Source: a bacterium (GTDB taxonomy: Bacteria > Zhuqueibacterota > Zhuqueibacteria > Oleimicrobiales > Geothermoviventaceae). Taken from it: DNA of 64,000 nucleotides. This document shows, one piece after another, positions 26,832 to 35,864 of this stretch (its first letter is position 1; every line of letters starts with the position of its first letter). The notes beneath the pieces were generated by a model that worked only from the letters and a program-made list of their open reading frames with translations, made no database searches and was not told the origin of the DNA. The DNA lies in assembly GCA_028275345.1 (NCBI GenBank), contig JAPWUV010000012.1:1-64000 (forward strand). Reading direction: 5' to 3'. The position numbers and the translations under genes are program-made.

Positions 26832-27875
26832 CTAGAAGGTGATCCCCACGGAGAACTTTTGCACGTTGTTGAGCCGGCCGAAGGACTCGTACGCATAATC
26901 GATCTTCACCGCAAAGTCACCCGCTACCCCGTACCGCAGTCCCGCACCCACGGTGAAGCCTTGCTCGCTGTCGCGGGAGAAAAGGTTGCGGTAGCCACCC
27001 CGCAGGGCAAGGAACTGGTGGAAGCGATACTCGCAGCCCACATTCACGTGTTCCACGTTGTCGCTCGGATGGGCTGCGTCCACCGCCACCACAAGGTTCT
27101 GGCCTTCCAGCCGCTGCAACAGATCGACGGACACCCCGACCCGGAGCATCAAGGGCATGTCGTAGGAATCCGTCTCCAAGTTCGCGTTGATCCGTTCGTT
27201 GTTCCCGTGCCGAGTGGGATCGATGTCGTACTGCACCAACAGATCCCGCCCCGTCATGCGCATCTTCGTGCCGAAGTTGGAAATGACCGCCCCCAGCGTC
27301 ACGTTGTGGAACTGCGTTACGAAGTGCGTTCCCAGATCAATGGCTATCCCCTGTGCGGAGGAATTCAGGATGTACTCCCGCACGTATTTCACCGTGCCTC
27401 CGATGGAGAAGCGATCCGTGAGGCCGCGGGCATAGGTGATGCCGAGCGCGTAGCTCCCGGCTTTGAATTTCTCGCCCGTACCTTCGGGATAGATCTCGGT
27501 GGTCCGTTCCATCTCGCCGGCATTCAGATAAGTCCCCTGAAGGCCGATGACGCCGGCGGCTCCCAAATTGAGCACGGCGCCGGCGAAATCGAAGCCGATG
27601 TCGGCGATCCAATTGGTATGCACGAATACCGCTTCGCTGGACCGAAGTCGCGCAAGGCCCCCGGGATTCCAGAAGAGCGCTGTGGCATCGTCAGCCACGG
27701 AGACGAAGGCTCCGCCCATTCCCAAAGCCCTGGCACCCACCGGGATGTTGAGGAAGGGCGCAGCTGTGGTTCCCACCTTGCTCACCTTCTGCCCCATGGC
27801 CACGGAGCCCGTGAGGAGCAGAGCTAACCACGTGGCTACCCGGCAAACGGATCTTCTCATTGCCTCGATCCTCAT
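26832..27875 (-). CDS. PorV/PorQ-type outer-membrane protein (UPF0164-like)
   Basis: A 347-residue outer-membrane beta-barrel. A signal peptide (to about residue 28, TGSVAMGQ) precedes the family opening FLNIPVGARALGMGGAFVSVADDATALFWNPGGLARL, a signature of PorV/FadL-like UPF0164 proteins. Alternating beta strands follow, ending in FSVGITF with a terminal Phe. PorV shuttles or anchors T9SS substrates at the outer membrane, which fits the T9SS-tailed protein encoded next. The start could be ATG 27875 or ATG 27860 (AGGATCGAGG upstream). The gap to the upstream gene is only 20 nt. Confidence 0.85.
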   Translation of the reverse strand: MRIEAMRRSVCRVATWLALLLTGSVAMGQKVSKVGTTAAPFLNIPVGARALGMGGAFVSVADDATALFWNPGGLARLRSSEAVFVHTNWIADIGFDFAGAVLNLGAAGVIGLQGTYLNAGEMERTTEIYPEGTGEKFKAGSYALGITYARGLTDRFSIGGTVKYVREYILNSSAQGIAIDLGTHFVTQFHNVTLGAVISNFGTKMRMTGRDLLVQYDIDPTRHGNNERINANLETDSYDMPLMLRVGVSVDLLQRLEGQNLVVAVDAAHPSDNVEHVNVGCEYRFHQFLALRGGYRNLFSRDSEQGFTVGAGLRYGVAGDFAVKIDYAYESFGRLNNVQKFSVGITF

Positions 27876-27895
27876 CTTGCCCGTCCACTACGCCG

Positions 27896-30800
27896 TCACT
27901 TGATCACCGCGAACTTGCCCACGACCTCACCGAGGCCGGGCGCCTCGACATGGTAGACGTACACCCCATACGCGATATCGAGATTGTCCTTGGTGAGCAT
28001 GTTCCAGATGGCCGTCCCGTCCTCCAGCGGCGAATCATGCTCGATCACGGCTACGAGCTCGCCCTGGACCGTGTAAATGCGGATCGTGCAGCGCTTGGGC
28101 AAATGGATGAAGTGCAGTTCCCGCGGGCCTCTTCCGGTCTCAAAGGGGTTGCGCGGTTCCCACGTCGCGGCCGCCACGTAGGGATTCGGAACCACCTTGA
28201 TCCTCGCCAGCTCCGCCTTGGCCTTCTCCGGATCCACTCGCGGGGCTTCCGCGCGGGCCACCAGGCGGTCTCCGGTCCGGAAAGGAGCCGTGGTCTTGAT
28301 CGTCAGCGTGTCTCCCGCGCGCGGTCTGTGATAGGTGGTGTCGTTCCCGAAGAAACTCAACTGCCAGGTCACGATTTGGGTATCCCCGACCGTCTCGAAG
28401 AAGATGATCCGATCCAGGTTCGAAAGAAAGCCGGGCGGGATGAAGGACGGCCGCAGCGGGCTGTCCAGGAAGGCGAAGTTCACCTTCCGGTCAGGCTTGT
28501 TGCCATCGATGATGCGGAAATTGCACTTGGCGCTCGGGATCGTCACCGGAGCCCCCGGCTTTCCGCCCGTCCCTGCCCGGTAGATGACGAGCGGATCGGA
28601 CATGTTCTCAGTTGTGTCCAGCATCACGATCTTGTAGTAGACCGGCCAGGCTACTCCGCGGGTATAGAACCCCGCAGCTTCGAACGGTGAGAAGCTGTAG
28701 CGATAGTTGAGCGGCCGATCCGGATAGATCTTGTTCCAGTTGGAAGCGTCGGGGATGCGGAATACCTTCCAGTCATTCTGGATATTGAAGCGGAGCCCGT
28801 CGAAGAAGTCGCGGCTGCCGCCGATGTCCTGACGCACCCGGTTGACCAGCGTGTCCACTTCATCCCCGCGACGGATCACCTCGACGAAAGGAGCCGACAG
28901 CAACCGAATGGGATTCTGCTCGCTGGTCACATCCCAGATCTCGAAGCGGGAGGTGACGGGCAACAGCTCATGAGGATCGCGGAGGTCCAGATTCGGCTCG
29001 CCCGGCGTGGGCTTGCCATCCGCCTCCCCCTCATCGAAAGTACCCCGGATCCCATCGGCCCCCACATCATCCGTGTCCCGCTTCCAATCGAGGTCGTTGT
29101 CCAGGCCGTCGGAAGACGCGTCGAAGAAGCGGATTTCGTAGAGATGACCGTCTTTGACGCGCGTGGCATCGACAACCTCGAGGTAGACCTTGCCGGTCCC
29201 CACAGTGCCCGGCCTGGGCTCAGCCTGCTTGAGCTTGTCCGGGCCGACGTAGCCGGCCACCGGCGCTTCCGGCCGTACCGCCACCACGTTCTTGGCCGTT
29301 TCAATTTTGCCGGAGCGATCGATAGTGGCGTATTTCGACGTCTCCGAGGGAAGAATTCCGAGGGCCGGGTCGCCGTGGTCGTACGCCGTCACGGCGTAGA
29401 AATACAGATGCCCGTTCCGCACGGTCGTGTCGCGGAAGGAGTGAACCAGCCCCGTATCGTCTCCCAAGTAGAACTGCGTCCCATCGAGTCCAATGGGGAA
29501 GAACCCTTTGATCCCGTCGATCTTGTCGAACTGGGCAATGGGCGCATCAAGCTTCCGCGAGCCGAAGGCATCCGTGATCGGGAGCGCGTCCTGGAAGCCG
29601 GGATCGGAAGCACGGTAGATCTTGTATCCCTCGAAATCGTAGCCGGAAAGCACATCCCAGGAGTATTCGGCCTTGTCGTCCCAATAGATCGTCACCTCAT
29701 TGTCTCCCGGCACCGCCCAAACCGTGGGCAGAGAGGGAGCTTTGGCGAAGTTGTAGTTCTCGTCGTAGATCTTTTGCACGGTCCGCTTCGTGCGCAGGAG
29801 CTCCTCCTTGTTCCACCCGAAGATGATGGCCACGGAGATACGCTCCGTCTCGCCCGGTCGGAGCGGGAAGTAGCCGGACCCGTAGATGAAATCACCATCC
29901 ACGTTCTGAGCGGTGGAATTGAAGTAGCCGGGAGCCATGTTGTTCCAAATCTTCTCATCCTCCCGGAGGGAGAACAGGTTGAAGGGGTAGAAGAAGTAGA
30001 AACTGGTCAAGCCGAGTTGATCCGACTCGGTGATGTCCGTCTTGTCCATGTGCGGCTCACCGGGAAGATCCGTCCCGGCCCCGGAGGTCGGCTTCCCGTC
30101 TCCCTCGCCGGGATCGTTGGTGTTGAAGGCACCGTCGAGCCCAACGTCATCATTGACCGGGTCCCAGTCGCCATCGTTGTCGATCCCGTCGTCGCGCCTC
30201 TCGTCGATAAGCAAATTGGACTTGCCTTCGCCTGTGATGTAGTCAACGCACTTCAGGCCCACGTAGAGGTAGGTAGTCTGGAAGATCCGCGGAGCAATCT
30301 CCACCGAGCTTCCGTTGTTCTCATCGATGAGCCCGTCCAAGTTGTCGTCGATCAGGTTTCTCGGCACCTCTTGGACCACGTCGCCGGGCCGGAAAACGAG
30401 CCTGCGCTTTTCGCCCAAGTAGCGGTACGTCACGACGAGCGAGTCTTGCGGCATATTCACGACCCGGCGCTGGAAGGTGTCGTAGTCGATCACCACCACG
30501 GGTTCACCCGCCTTGAGGGCGCGAGGGGCAAACATGGATTCGGTGATCACCTTCCCGGGCCCATCCGCGCCGTCGTTGTCGTTGTCGATGCCATCCCAGG
30601 GATTGCCCGGGCTTTCCAAGAAAGCGCAGGCGGCCCACCCGACGGGCGTCCAGCCTCCCGCCCCGATGTTGTCGAAATCCCAGGTGTAGGTGATGTTATC
30701 CCGGATGTCGAAAGTCGCGTTGTCGTCCTCCCCGTCCCCGCCGACCATTCCCCCCCAGATGATGCCGAACACCATTTTCTCGTGCGGGTACGTCCCGACA

Positions 30801-31507
30801 TTCGTGAAATCGAACACCTGGAACAGCACGTCCTGCGCCAGGGGATGGGACCACTGGAATCCCCGCACGGCGCCTTGCAGCCCAAGCCCGCGGCGGGTTA
30901 GATCGGTGCTGTCGGGGTAAAACTCGTAACGGGCGTCATTGTAATCATCCATCACGTAGTAACTCTCCTGGTCGGCGTTGAAGACGTTCTTGCCGAAATA
31001 GCCGTTCCAGGAGCCTGGCCAGCCGGGGTCAACGATGTCGCCCATCCGATCTGGCCAGTAAGGGGGCCAGGAAATTGGCAGGTGGCTCATGGCCACGAGG
31101 TTCGTATCGGGATTGGCGTAGCCGGGAAGGGGGTCCCAGGTGTACCATTTGGAGCCGTCGTCGGCACGGTCGCCAGTGCGCGCGCTCACCAGCGGCCCGC
31201 GGGGTGTGACGACGGAGTGTCGCACTTGGCCGCGGGCATCCTTGATCTCCGAGCCGACCATCACGAGCATGTCGCCGATGTACTCGTGGCCGGAGTTGAT
31301 CGGCCATTCGCCGCCAATGTCCTCCGGCACGTTGCCCACCCGGCCGACGAATCCGGAGTTGTAGAACGTGGTTCGGATTCGATTGCCGCTGTGGATCCCT
31401 TTCTTCTCGTATTGCTGATCGCCGTGGGGCTTCGGCTGGCCGAAAGCCACTCCGGCCGCCAAGATGATCGCCTGGCCAACCAGCAAGGAGCCTCGCCACT
31501 TTCCCAT
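27896..31507 (-). CDS. Large secreted protein with calcium-type Asp-rich repeats and T9SS-like C-terminus
   Basis: About 1203 residues with a signal peptide (MGKWRGSLLVGQAIILAAGVAFG). The sequence has several Asp/Asn-rich stretches reminiscent of dockerin or thrombospondin-type calcium loops (DGIDNDNDGADGPG, DDGIDNDGDWDPVND, DGLDNDLDWKRDTDD). A fibronectin-like segment (about 600-720) and a C-terminal beta domain (VVPNPYVAAATWEPRNPF to YVYHVEAPGLGEVVGKFAVIK) resemble the sorting domains of FCB secreted proteins. It is encoded between the TonB receptor (51-nt gap) and PorV (20-nt gap), a position often filled by SusD-type lipoproteins in Bacteroidota, but it has no SusD similarity. Function unknown. 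GTG 31516 is an alternative start. Confidence 0.72.
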   Translation of the reverse strand: MGKWRGSLLVGQAIILAAGVAFGQPKPHGDQQYEKKGIHSGNRIRTTFYNSGFVGRVGNVPEDIGGEWPINSGHEYIGDMLVMVGSEIKDARGQVRHSVVTPRGPLVSARTGDRADDGSKWYTWDPLPGYANPDTNLVAMSHLPISWPPYWPDRMGDIVDPGWPGSWNGYFGKNVFNADQESYYVMDDYNDARYEFYPDSTDLTRRGLGLQGAVRGFQWSHPLAQDVLFQVFDFTNVGTYPHEKMVFGIIWGGMVGGDGEDDNATFDIRDNITYTWDFDNIGAGGWTPVGWAACAFLESPGNPWDGIDNDNDGADGPGKVITESMFAPRALKAGEPVVVIDYDTFQRRVVNMPQDSLVVTYRYLGEKRRLVFRPGDVVQEVPRNLIDDNLDGLIDENNGSSVEIAPRIFQTTYLYVGLKCVDYITGEGKSNLLIDERRDDGIDNDGDWDPVNDDVGLDGAFNTNDPGEGDGKPTSGAGTDLPGEPHMDKTDITESDQLGLTSFYFFYPFNLFSLREDEKIWNNMAPGYFNSTAQNVDGDFIYGSGYFPLRPGETERISVAIIFGWNKEELLRTKRTVQKIYDENYNFAKAPSLPTVWAVPGDNEVTIYWDDKAEYSWDVLSGYDFEGYKIYRASDPGFQDALPITDAFGSRKLDAPIAQFDKIDGIKGFFPIGLDGTQFYLGDDTGLVHSFRDTTVRNGHLYFYAVTAYDHGDPALGILPSETSKYATIDRSGKIETAKNVVAVRPEAPVAGYVGPDKLKQAEPRPGTVGTGKVYLEVVDATRVKDGHLYEIRFFDASSDGLDNDLDWKRDTDDVGADGIRGTFDEGEADGKPTPGEPNLDLRDPHELLPVTSRFEIWDVTSEQNPIRLLSAPFVEVIRRGDEVDTLVNRVRQDIGGSRDFFDGLRFNIQNDWKVFRIPDASNWNKIYPDRPLNYRYSFSPFEAAGFYTRGVAWPVYYKIVMLDTTENMSDPLVIYRAGTGGKPGAPVTIPSAKCNFRIIDGNKPDRKVNFAFLDSPLRPSFIPPGFLSNLDRIIFFETVGDTQIVTWQLSFFGNDTTYHRPRAGDTLTIKTTAPFRTGDRLVARAEAPRVDPEKAKAELARIKVVPNPYVAAATWEPRNPFETGRGPRELHFIHLPKRCTIRIYTVQGELVAVIEHDSPLEDGTAIWNMLTKDNLDIAYGVYVYHVEAPGLGEVVGKFAVIK

Positions 31508-31558
31508 CGCTCTCACACCCAGCTAACGGTCCACGTCCCTTCCCGATCGGACTCAGGT

Positions 31559-34438
31559 TCAGAAGCTGAGGGCGACACCGAGCTGGAGCTGCCTCGGCTC
31601 GATGAACCACTCCGGATGCCTGGCGTTATCCTCCAGCGTGCTCACGCGGTGGGGATCCGCGCCGACTGCCCTCACGTCGAGCGTATAGTAGGGGCTTCCG
31701 GTATCCTCGTAGACGTTGGTCGGACTGCGCTGATCGAAGACATTGTAGACGTTGGCGAAGACCGCCAGCCCCATCCCCCGAACTCGGAACTGCTTGTAGA
31801 TGCGCAGGTCGAAGCTGTTGACCGCGGGTCGCCTCGCGCTGTTCTCCCGGAGACCCACGAAGGCGCTCCCTCCAGCCACCGTCCCCACCGGGAAACGCGG
31901 CGTGTACGGCTTCCCGGACCAATACCGGCCGATGAGACTCACCCGCCAGGTGGAGGTGCCCACGCTGATCGTGCCGTTGAGGGTATGCCGTTGATCCCAC
32001 GCAAGAGGGATGAGCTGAATCCTCGGCGCCCGGTTGGCAAGCCGGTCAAAGTACTCGTCCGACGGGTTGGAGGCGCTGCCTTCTGCCACCTGATAGGTGT
32101 AGTACAGGTTCGCCTCGAAGTAGCGGCGGTAACGCTTGTCCACGCTCACCGTGACCCCGCGGACGTTGGCGTAATCCTTGTTCTCGAATCGCGTGTAGAC
32201 CACGCTCGGCAAACTGGTCTGGATTGGCGGGCCGGTACCCACCCAGTCGCGGATGTCGCGGTAGAACATCGTCACATCCACGCCGATGTCCTCGGCGATC
32301 TGCTGCTGGAGCCCCAGCTCGTACATCACCGTCCGCTGAGGCTTGAGGTCCGGATTGTGGAGCAGCGTGGAAACCCCCGAGGTCCGCGGCACCTCGATCT
32401 CGCCGTAGAGGTACTCGAATTGCGGCATCTGGAAGAAGTGGCCGTAGCTGAAGTGGATCACACCCCGGTCGGTAATGGGATAAGCGATCCCAAAGCGCGG
32501 GCTGAGCTGCATCTTGGCGGAAGCTTTTTTCCACCAGAATTTCTCCCGTTCAGCCACCGTGTACTCCACAAGCAGGGACTCGGGCGTGGTAGCGCTCCAG
32601 TTCTTGTATCGATGCTCCGGCTTGAAGGGGTCGTAGATGTTCGGATCCGTGGGATCCGCCAGAACCTTCGCATCCGGATAGAAATAGTCGAACCGCACTC
32701 CCAGATTGACGATCACGTCGCGGAATTCCATTTTGTCCTGCACGTAGGCGGAGAACTCGATCGGGCGATTGGCGAAGGCATTGTAGTTGGGAGAGATGCG
32801 TTCCGGAATGGCAGGCTGGAATGGGATCACATCCGTGTTCCCCACCCGTTTGGGGACGACCGAAAAGTCGGTCATCTCCACCCGGTGGAAACGGGCCTCC
32901 AAACCGGCCTTGACCTGATGATTGCGGGTTACCTGGCTGGTCAGGTCGAACTTCGTCACCCAATAGGAGGTGCTCCGGTTGAAGTGCTGCGCCGGCGTAC
33001 CTCCATCCGAGAAGCTCCAGGGCGCGGGGGCGTACAGGGAATCCGGATGAACGTAGCCCACGGCGTCCTTCGGATCGATGGTGTACCACTTTCGCGTTGT
33101 GTCCGCAGGATCCACATGCTCGATGTATGCCACCGCATCCTTGGGATCCTCGTAGAGATAGTGCTTGTAGCCGGTCGAAAAGCGCGTGAGCTTCAGCTCG
33201 TAGAAGGTCTTCGGGGAAAGGGTATGGGTGATCGCGAGGATGTGATTGGTCCCATCCTCAAACCTTCGATACAGGGCGTCCGGGTTGTACTTGAAGTAGT
33301 GGTCGTAATATCGAAAACGGTTCGCGTTCCACAAGAGCGTGTAGGTCAGCTTCAACTCGGGAGTGAGTCGGTAGGCCAGCTTGCCCTGGAAGCTGGACTT
33401 TCGGTAGGGGTTCATGGGCACGATCTTGCCATCCGCAAGCAACCCTTGCGGCGTGAACCAGCGCAAACCGTAGAGATAGCCGTCCGAGCTGTAGCGACGG
33501 AAATTGACGAAGAACGTCCCCTTCGTCTTGGCCCGCGGCAAGGGACCGCTGAGGCTCACTTGGAGGTCGTAGATCGGATTCAAGTCTTCGAGCGGATTGA
33601 TCCGCTCCAAGCTGTCGGGATTGGGGGAATACAGGGCTTCCCGCGCGCGGCGCTTCGGCTTGAGGACAAAGTAGGTCTTGTCGTCAAAGGAGAGATAGTC
33701 TCCGGCGTAGGCTTGGACCTGGCCGGTGAATTTCGACGAGCCTTCCTTGGTGACGATGTTCACGATCCCCGAAAGGGCCTGCCCGTACTCGGCGTTGAAG
33801 GTCCCGGAGATGACTTGCAATTCCTGGATCGCCGCGTTTTCCACGTCGATGCCCATCTGCCCGTTGTAGACATCGGTGGCGGCGATCCCGTCCACCCAGT
33901 AGGCCACCTCGCCGGATCTTCCCCCGCGGATGTGGAGACCACCGTAGGCATCGCGGACCAGTCCGGCCTGCAGTTCCAGGACGTCGGTCATTTCCTCCAC
34001 GGGCAGCACCCGGATCTCGTCCGCCTGAACGGAGGCCAGGGAAGAGGTGCGGTCCATCTGCACCACCGGGCGTTCCGCCACCACGGTCACTTCTTTTCCG
34101 AGCTCCAGGACTGTGGGCTCCAGCTGGAAATGGACGGTGGCGGTCATGTCGGCGCTGACCCGCACGTTTTCCACCCGCCGGACCCGGTAGCCGATCATCT
34201 GAGCGGAGACTACATACGTTCCCGGCGGGACGCTCAAGATGACGTAGTATCCATCCACATCGGTCGCAGCCCCCATCGTAGTTCCCTCAATAACCACGTT
34301 GACGCCCGGCAGAGCTTCCCCGGTCTGGGCATCGGTCACTCTCCCGGCGATCTTGCCGGTCGTGCCAGCCCACGCCCCTCCTCCGAGCAGCAGGAGCCCT
34401 GCCGCTAGCGCCATGATGGCCGGATGATGGCGTCTCAT
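31559..34438 (-). CDS. TonB-dependent outer-membrane receptor with carboxypeptidase-regulatory-like domain
   Basis: A 959-residue receptor starting at ATG 34438 (GGAG 6 nt upstream). Order: signal peptide (ALAAGLLLLGGGAWA), a carboxypeptidase-regulatory-like beta-sandwich (about 25-110; GKIAGRVTDAQTGEALPGVNV), a plug domain (about 130-235; LHIRGGRSGEVAYWVDGI, AEYGQALSGIVNIVTK), then a 22-strand barrel ending in LQLGVALSF with a terminal Phe. This SusC-like architecture imports oligosaccharides or other large ligands using TonB energy. The gene is 44 nt downstream of the LacI-type regulator and probably in its operon. The ligand is unknown. Confidence 0.92.
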   Translation of the reverse strand: MRRHHPAIMALAAGLLLLGGGAWAGTTGKIAGRVTDAQTGEALPGVNVVIEGTTMGAATDVDGYYVILSVPPGTYVVSAQMIGYRVRRVENVRVSADMTATVHFQLEPTVLELGKEVTVVAERPVVQMDRTSSLASVQADEIRVLPVEEMTDVLELQAGLVRDAYGGLHIRGGRSGEVAYWVDGIAATDVYNGQMGIDVENAAIQELQVISGTFNAEYGQALSGIVNIVTKEGSSKFTGQVQAYAGDYLSFDDKTYFVLKPKRRAREALYSPNPDSLERINPLEDLNPIYDLQVSLSGPLPRAKTKGTFFVNFRRYSSDGYLYGLRWFTPQGLLADGKIVPMNPYRKSSFQGKLAYRLTPELKLTYTLLWNANRFRYYDHYFKYNPDALYRRFEDGTNHILAITHTLSPKTFYELKLTRFSTGYKHYLYEDPKDAVAYIEHVDPADTTRKWYTIDPKDAVGYVHPDSLYAPAPWSFSDGGTPAQHFNRSTSYWVTKFDLTSQVTRNHQVKAGLEARFHRVEMTDFSVVPKRVGNTDVIPFQPAIPERISPNYNAFANRPIEFSAYVQDKMEFRDVIVNLGVRFDYFYPDAKVLADPTDPNIYDPFKPEHRYKNWSATTPESLLVEYTVAEREKFWWKKASAKMQLSPRFGIAYPITDRGVIHFSYGHFFQMPQFEYLYGEIEVPRTSGVSTLLHNPDLKPQRTVMYELGLQQQIAEDIGVDVTMFYRDIRDWVGTGPPIQTSLPSVVYTRFENKDYANVRGVTVSVDKRYRRYFEANLYYTYQVAEGSASNPSDEYFDRLANRAPRIQLIPLAWDQRHTLNGTISVGTSTWRVSLIGRYWSGKPYTPRFPVGTVAGGSAFVGLRENSARRPAVNSFDLRIYKQFRVRGMGLAVFANVYNVFDQRSPTNVYEDTGSPYYTLDVRAVGADPHRVSTLEDNARHPEWFIEPRQLQLGVALSF

Positions 34439-34482
34439 GTTGCTCTCCCGTCCCGTTTGCAGCCTACACCTCCGGGCGATGG

Positions 34483-35502
34483 CTATCCCTTCCTGCCATC
34501 CCCTCCGCACGTAGATCGGATGATCAAGCGGGTGCCCAAGGTCTCGTGCCAGAGATCTTGGACCCCGTTCTCCAGCTTCTCGGTGAGTCGCTTCACAGCC
34601 CGCTGCCCCATTTCGAACATGGGTTGCCGGACGGTGCTCAGGCCGATGAGCTCCGAGGGCTGGATGTCATCGAAAGCGACCAAGGCAAGATCATCGGGGA
34701 TGCGGACGCCCTTTTCCCGCGCGGCGCGGAGCACACCGTACGCCTGAACATCGCTGGCCACGAACAGGGCCTCCGGGAGGTCGTCGAGGGCGAGCAGGCT
34801 CAACATGGCACGATACCCGGCTGGAGCATTGAACCCGTCTTGGCCGTCCATGTCGTCGCATTCAATCATCCATTCTGGCCTCGGCGAAAGCCCGAAATCG
34901 CTGAGCGCCTTGAGGAATCCCTGCCGCCGCTCCCGCGCCGGGAAACTCCGCAACTTGCCATTGATCATGCCGAGTCGGCGATACCCGAGCTCGAGGAGAT
35001 AGCGCGTCGCCTGGTAAGCTCCCTGCTGATTCTCCACGTGGATGGAATCCACCTCAGGATGGTACGAATCGACCAGGACCACCGGGAGCTGCCGAGAGCG
35101 GACCTTCCGTGCGGCGCGATTCGAGAGGGGCATGGAGATGTAGAGGAGGCCGTCCACCCGGCGTTCGCGGAGAACGCGTTCCAAGAGCTCCTCCCCGCGG
35201 GTCACGTCGTCCGCCGAATAAAGGATGAGATCGTACTTCGACCGGCTGATCTCGTGCTGGATGCCTTTCAGGAGTTCCAAGTAGAAGTAGTTGGTCAGGA
35301 AGGGGACGATGGCCCCAATGGCCCCTGTGCGTTTCTTGGCAAGTCCTCGGGCAAGGGCATGGGGCTGATAGCCCATCTCGCGCGCCACGCGCAACACTTT
35401 TTCTTTGGTCTCGGGGCTGATGTTGGGGCTATCGTTGAGGGCCCGGCTGACGGTGCCGATTCCCACGCCAGCTTTCCTGGCCACATCGTAGATGGTAGGC
35501 AT
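34483..35502 (-). CDS. LacI-family transcriptional regulator
   Basis: A 339-residue repressor starting at ATG 35502. The N-terminal helix-turn-helix TIYDVARKAGVGIGTVSRALN and hinge YQPHALARGLA are canonical, including the minor-groove leucine in the hinge. The periplasmic-binding-protein-like effector domain shows IGAIVPFLTNYFYLELLKGI, VDGLLYISMP and the C-terminal LALVAFDDIQPSELIGLSTVRQP. The effector is presumably a sugar released by the system. Two adjacent palindromes of LacI type overlap its own promoter, so it should control itself and the downstream TonB receptor, secreted protein, PorV and T9SS genes. Confidence 0.92.
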   Translation of the reverse strand: MPTIYDVARKAGVGIGTVSRALNDSPNISPETKEKVLRVAREMGYQPHALARGLAKKRTGAIGAIVPFLTNYFYLELLKGIQHEISRSKYDLILYSADDVTRGEELLERVLRERRVDGLLYISMPLSNRAARKVRSRQLPVVLVDSYHPEVDSIHVENQQGAYQATRYLLELGYRRLGMINGKLRSFPARERRQGFLKALSDFGLSPRPEWMIECDDMDGQDGFNAPAGYRAMLSLLALDDLPEALFVASDVQAYGVLRAAREKGVRIPDDLALVAFDDIQPSELIGLSTVRQPMFEMGQRAVKRLTEKLENGVQDLWHETLGTRLIIRSTCGGDGRKG

Positions 35503-35556
35503 GGACCCTCGCTCCCAAACGCTCCATTCCGCCAAGCCTTCTCCGAGGGTCTCTCA

Positions 35557-35584
35557 TGGAAGCCCTTCCAAGGAAGCGCTTCCA
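35557..35584. promoter_or_regulatory. Two back-to-back LacI-type operators
   Basis: AGGAAGCGCTTCCA (35571-35584) contains the perfect 12-bp palindrome GGAAGCGCTTCC with the central CG typical of LacI/GalR-family sites. Immediately adjacent, TGGAAGCCCTTCCA (35557-35570) has perfect 6-bp arms. Together they cover the -10 edge, the start point and the early leader, the expected location for repression by the protein encoded next. Confidence 0.8.
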
Positions 35585-35612
35585 TATTACAATCCCCGAT
35601 CAATTTTGTCAA
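35584..35612 (-). promoter_or_regulatory. Near-consensus sigma-70 promoter of the lacI-type/TonB receptor operon
   Basis: Minus strand TTGACA (35607-35612), a 17-bp spacer (35590-35606) and TAATAT (35584-35589). The start point would be near 35577, inside the first operator. The leader is about 75 nt. Confidence 0.85.
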
Positions 35613-35864
35613 GGGATTTTTCCATCCCGCTACGCCGCGAGCAAGCGACGGCATTGGCCCCATGTTTGCACCGAAACTCAGCGCCATCCAGCACCTCCCA
35701 CAGGTGCGGAGCGCGCCGAAACCGGCGCCGAGGCGCGAAATCAATACCGTGTTCCAGCCCGATACACGGGCGGGGACGCCGAGCCAGGCTCTGGCCAACA
35801 AGTCCACCAGCTCCGATGCCGGTACTGGACACAACAAGGGCCAATCGAAGGGAGTAACGGCGGC

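Larger units (their letters stand above)
35503..35864. other. Divergent intergenic region between lacI-type gene and glycosyltransferase
   Basis: The left part holds the minus-strand promoter and paired operators. The right part (35640-35864) precedes the plus-strand glycosyltransferase; I found no good promoter there, only GGGAG 10 nt before its ATG. Confidence 0.6.

Noticed and set aside
31082-34408. Very long plus-strand open frame (about 1,100 codons) antisense to the TonB receptor and secreted-protein genes
   Set aside because: It mirrors high-GC codon use of the genes on the other strand, has no domains or ribosome binding site, and the minus-strand proteins are clearly real.
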